DNA from: Solirubrobacterales bacterium
Lineage (GTDB): Bacteria > Actinomycetota > Thermoleophilia > Solirubrobacterales > Solirubrobacteraceae
NCBI GenBank assembly: GCA_003157595.1
Contig: PMKB01000035.1
Coordinates: 13,407-20,705 of the forward strand
Direction of reading: 5' to 3'
DNA length: 7,299 nucleotides
This document shows, one piece after another, positions 4,945 to 7,299 of this stretch (within the stretch, counting starts at the first letter, position 1; every line of letters begins with the position of its first letter). Made by a program: the position numbers and the translations under genes. Under the pieces are notes generated by a model. It made no database searches and had not been told where the DNA came from. It was given only the letters and a program-made list of their open reading frames with translations.

Positions 4945-6285
4945 ATGGTGGGTTGGCGTCGTGCCGCAATTCCTCTTGCCCTCTTCGCCGTGCTGGCAGG
5001 AGCGCAGGGCGCAGATGCTGCACCCGTGCTCGTGATCGACGGGGCTGGTGACGGACATGGCGTGGGAATGAGTCAAACCGGGGCGGAGGGGCTCGCGCTG
5101 CATGGCTATGACGCGCGAGAGATCCTCGCTCACTATTACACGGGGACGAGCGTTGGGCGGATCGCGGCGGAGGGCGCGATCAGCGTGCTGCTGCAGTCGG
5201 GCCTGCGAAGCGTTGTGTTCTCGGGCGCCACGCGCGCCGGCTCGCGGCCCCTGGCCGGCGATCGCACCTACATTGCGACGACGGCCGCGAACGGGGAGAT
5301 CGCGCTCGAGAGCGAACGCGGCCGACTGCTCAGCTACCTGCCGGCGCCGCTTGCGATCACCAGCGAGATCCCGATCCGCTTCGACGGCGCGGCGTCCAGC
5401 GGAGTTATTGATGGCCGCTATCGCGGCAGCCTTGACATTGCCCGGGCCGGCCCCCGCCTTGACGTGATCAACCGCCTGGGACTCGAGGCTTACCTGCGCG
5501 GCGTCGTGCCGGCCGAGAGTCCCTCCTCCTGGCCGGCGGCGGAGCTCGAGGCCCAGGCGATCGCCGCGCGCAGCTACGCGATCGCGAGCCCGCCCCAGAA
5601 CGGCTTCGACCTCTACGGCGACACCCGCTCACAGGCCTACGGCGGCTACGACGCCGAGGCGCCGCCGACCGACGCCGCGGTCACGGCGACCACCGGCGAG
5701 GTCGTCACCTATGCCGACAAGCCGGTCATCACCTACTACTTCGCCAGCTCGGGCGGGGCGACCGAGGACGTCCAGGACGTGTTTTCCGGCTCGGCGCCCG
5801 AGCCCTACCTCGCCGGCGTGCTCGACCCCTATGACGCGAGCCGTTTCGGCCCGATCACGATGACGCTGGGCCAGGCCGACCACAGGCTGAGGGGTCTGCT
5901 GCACGGGACGCTCGAGTCGATCGAGGTGACGCAGCGGGGAGTCTCGCCGCGGGTCGTCGCGGCGAACCTGGTCGGCAGCGCGGGAACGACGACCGTCAGC
6001 GGCGTCGCGCTCGCGAGCGCGCTCGGCCTGCAGAGCACGTGGGATTGCTTCACGGTCCGCTCCTCCTCGGCCACGCTGGCCTCAGGCTGGGACCGCGCCT
6101 GCTCGCGACCGATGTCGCTGCACGGCACGCCGCCCAGAACGGGCCCGACCGGCTCGAGCGTCGGCGGAGCTGTCGCGCCGAACGGATACACCGGGCCGAC
6201 GGGGATCACCGGCTCGACTGGCACCGGCACGCTGACGGGGCCGACGGGCACGAGCGCCGGCGGCGTGGTCGGCCCGACCCCGTGA
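4945..6285 (+). CDS. Secreted SpoIID/LytB-domain protein with N-terminal GHGVGMSQ motif and Gly-Thr-Pro tail
   Basis: Residues 4-25 form a signal peptide (WRRAAIPLALFAVLAGA, cleavage near ADA-AP), so the 446-residue protein is exported. A GDGHGVGMSQTGAEG motif with LAHYYTGT follows at 35-68. The SpoIID core spans about 173-370: LGLEAYLRGVVPAES (Glu191 at the position of the proposed catalytic glutamate of the SpoIID lytic transglycosylase), LEAQAIAARSYA (201-212), YYFASSGG (264-271) and the closing VSGVALASALGL (351-362). It probably cleaves or binds denuded glycan strands of peptidoglycan. In B. subtilis SpoIID the GHGVGMSQ-type segment is C-terminal, so the order here is permuted. Cys368 and Cys386 are the only cysteines and may form a disulfide. 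The tail from about 396 is low-complexity. ATG 4945 is chosen; TTG 4939 and GTG 4948 are alternatives. No Shine-Dalgarno is present. It is coupled to the exonuclease gene by a GTGA overlap. Confidence 0.92.
   Translation: MVGWRRAAIPLALFAVLAGAQGADAAPVLVIDGAGDGHGVGMSQTGAEGLALHGYDAREILAHYYTGTSVGRIAAEGAISVLLQSGLRSVVFSGATRAGSRPLAGDRTYIATTAANGEIALESERGRLLSYLPAPLAITSEIPIRFDGAASSGVIDGRYRGSLDIARAGPRLDVINRLGLEAYLRGVVPAESPSSWPAAELEAQAIAARSYAIASPPQNGFDLYGDTRSQAYGGYDAEAPPTDAAVTATTGEVVTYADKPVITYYFASSGGATEDVQDVFSGSAPEPYLAGVLDPYDASRFGPITMTLGQADHRLRGLLHGTLESIEVTQRGVSPRVVAANLVGSAGTTTVSGVALASALGLQSTWDCFTVRSSSATLASGWDRACSRPMSLHGTPPRTGPTGSSVGGAVAPNGYTGPTGITGSTGTGTLTGPTGTSAGGVVGPTP
6142..6282 (+). repeat. Collagen-like Gly-X-Thr coding repeat at the 3' end of the SpoIID gene
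   Basis: The last 47 codons encode repeated GPTG units. Five consecutive Gly-X-Y triplets (GYT GPT GIT GST GTG) occur at residues 414-428, with further GPT units near 400, 432 and 443. The DNA unit GGGCCGACGGG recurs imperfectly. The tail is probably disordered or a short collagen-like wall-spanning segment. Confidence 0.7.
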
Positions 6286-7142
6286 GCGGACCGCTCGTCG
6301 CGGTCGATGTGCCGTGGCTGCTCTACCGCTCGCACTTCGGCCTGCCCAGCTCGATCCGGGGCGTCGACGGCGAGCGCGTGGGCGCGCTGCTCGGCACCGT
6401 CAACACTGTGCTCGGGCTCATCGATTGGTGCTCGCCACGCGCCGTGGCCTGCTGCTTGGGGGCGGAGGAGGCCGACTACCGCGTCGCGCTCTATCCGCCC
6501 TACCACGCACATCGCGACCCGATGCCCGATGAGCTGCGCGCGCAGTGGGAGCGCGCACCGGCGCTGCTTGCGGCGCTCGGCTGGACGGTGACCGCGGCGC
6601 AGGCGCTCGAAGCCGACGATTTGATGTGGTCCTACTCGCGGGTCGAGGGGCGAGCGGGCGGGCGAACGCTGATCTGCTCGGGCGACCGCGACCTCTTCCA
6701 GGCGGTGGATGAGCGGACCGAGGTCGTGGAGCTGCGCCGCGACGGTCCGCCGGGAACGATCGACGCAGCCGGCGTGTTCGCGCGTGCCGGCGTGAGACCC
6801 GACCAGATCCCGGACCTGATCGCGCTGCGCGGCGACCCCTCCGACGGCCTGCCGGGCGCGCGCGGCGTGGGGGCGAAGACGGCCGCGGCGCTGCTCGGCG
6901 AGCACGGCACGCTCGAAGGCGTGCTGGCGGCCGTCGGGGGGCTTCGCCCGCGGATCGCCGCGGCGCTGGTCGAGCAGTCGCAGGAGCTGAGGGCGTTTCG
7001 GCAGATCGCGGTGCTTGCGGACATCGACGTGGCGCGACCGCCGGACGGGGCGACCGACCGCGCGGGCGGCGCGGCGGCAGCGCGAGAGCTTGGGATGAAG
7101 GGGCTCGCGGCTCGGCTCGCGGGCGCCGCCGCCTCCGCCTAG
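6282..7142 (+). CDS. Stand-alone 5'-3' exonuclease (PolA N-terminal domain family) with two altered active-site positions
   Basis: This 286-residue protein matches the 5' nuclease domain of DNA polymerase I without the polymerase. Seen in order are Asp9 (VAVDVPWLLYR), LYPPYHAHRDPMPDELR (70-86), the metal-binding Glu110-Ala-Asp112-Asp113, GDRDLFQ (Asp135, Asp137), the GDPSDGLPGARGVGAKTAA helix-hairpin-helix region with Asp185 and Asp188, and a helical C-terminus. Its expected role is flap or RNA-primer removal in replication and repair. Two positions differ from the canonical family. The aspartate of the FDxxxPTFR strand (Asp67 in Taq) is Gly60, and the lysine of YKANR is His75; both are aligned without gaps. 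The GTG start overlaps the SpoIID stop as GTGA, so translation is probably coupled. The frame extends upstream to 6039, but that part lies inside the SpoIID gene and lacks family features. Confidence 0.9.
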   Translation: MSGPLVAVDVPWLLYRSHFGLPSSIRGVDGERVGALLGTVNTVLGLIDWCSPRAVACCLGAEEADYRVALYPPYHAHRDPMPDELRAQWERAPALLAALGWTVTAAQALEADDLMWSYSRVEGRAGGRTLICSGDRDLFQAVDERTEVVELRRDGPPGTIDAAGVFARAGVRPDQIPDLIALRGDPSDGLPGARGVGAKTAAALLGEHGTLEGVLAAVGGLRPRIAAALVEQSQELRAFRQIAVLADIDVARPPDGATDRAGGAAAARELGMKGLAARLAGAAASA

Positions 7143-7159
7143 CCGCGACGGGCCGCCTG

Positions 7160-7299
7160 CTAGAGAACCTTCGACAGGAACGCCTTCGTGCGCTCGTGCT
7201 GGGGGTTCGCGAGCACCTCGCGCGGGTCGCCGGACTCGACGATCACGCCCCCGTCCATGAACACGAGCTGGTCGCCGACCTCGCGGGCGAAGCCCATCT
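7160..7299 (-). CDS. Polar amino acid ABC transporter ATP-binding protein, C-terminal end (5' end outside window)
   Basis: The last 45 codons and stop (TAG, 7162-7160) are visible; the first two bases in the window complete a Glu codon that fits the HEMGFAREV segment following the H-loop histidine of GlnQ-type ATPases. The residues MGFAREVGDQLVFMDGGVIV, then ESGDP, NPQHERTKAFLSKVL are characteristic of glutamine/glutamate-type importers. This subunit hydrolyses ATP on the cytoplasmic face to drive uptake of a polar amino acid. It converges on the exonuclease gene with 17 bp between the stop codons and no clear terminator between them. The substrate cannot be told from this fragment. Confidence 0.9.
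   Translation of the reverse strand, partial: MGFAREVGDQLVFMDGGVIVESGDPREVLANPQHERTKAFLSKVL

Noticed and set aside
6039..6281. Upstream extension of the exonuclease
   Set aside because: It lies wholly inside the SpoIID gene in another frame; the family starts at VAVDVPWLLYR just after GTG 6282.
5829..6905. 358-codon open frame on the minus strand opposite the SpoIID and exonuclease genes
   Set aside because: It spans two well-supported plus-strand genes and its translation is low-complexity with no family features.
7143..7159. Bidirectional terminator between the exonuclease and ABC ATPase genes
   Set aside because: Only 17 bases separate the stops and no stable stem is formed within them.

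Overview
This is a GC-rich, actinobacterial-looking window. The high G+C, GTG starts, 4-bp start/stop overlaps, a secreted SpoIID/LytB protein with a Gly-Thr-Pro tail and a stand-alone PolA-type 5'-3' exonuclease fit Actinobacteria, possibly Thermoleophilia/Solirubrobacterales. That placement is inference from gene style, not a search result.

Layout. (1) 1-2805, minus strand: a cell-envelope glycan cluster. Read in the direction of transcription, it holds a possible 78-codon small ORF (2805-2569), a two-domain GT2 glycosyltransferase/SAM methyltransferase (2572-1055) and a polytopic GT-C-like membrane protein (1058 to beyond the left edge). The junctions are ATGA and GTGA overlaps, so translation is probably coupled. 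(2) About 2806-3475: roughly 670 bases without a confident intact gene, but with structure. Going up in coordinate, there is a pseudoknot-capable inverted repeat next to a strong Shine-Dalgarno, a sigma70-like promoter on the plus strand, a 21-bp palindrome containing a perfect ribosome-binding core, a 9-codon mini-ORF, a terminator-like hairpin, and the orphan C-terminal end of a surface-type protein just behind gabD. (3) 3476-4930, minus: a complete succinate-semialdehyde dehydrogenase (gabD-like). (4) 4945-7142, plus: a secreted SpoIID/LytB protein whose GHGVGMSQ motif lies at the N-terminus, coupled by a GTGA overlap to a 286-aa 5'-3' exonuclease. Only 14 bp separate its ATG from the divergent gabD start. 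(5) 7160-7299, minus: the C-terminus of a polar amino acid ABC-transporter ATPase, convergent with the exonuclease.

How the genes work together. The GT2 and GT-C-like pair resembles the usual arrangement in which a cytoplasmic GT2 charges a polyprenyl phosphate with a sugar and a membrane GT-C enzyme uses it outside; the fused methyltransferase may methylate the sugar or another product. The SpoIID protein would act on peptidoglycan outside the membrane. The gabD and exonuclease genes have no obvious functional link to these neighbours.

No complete novel system is evident. The least explained parts are the 2806-3250 stretch and the active-site changes in the exonuclease.
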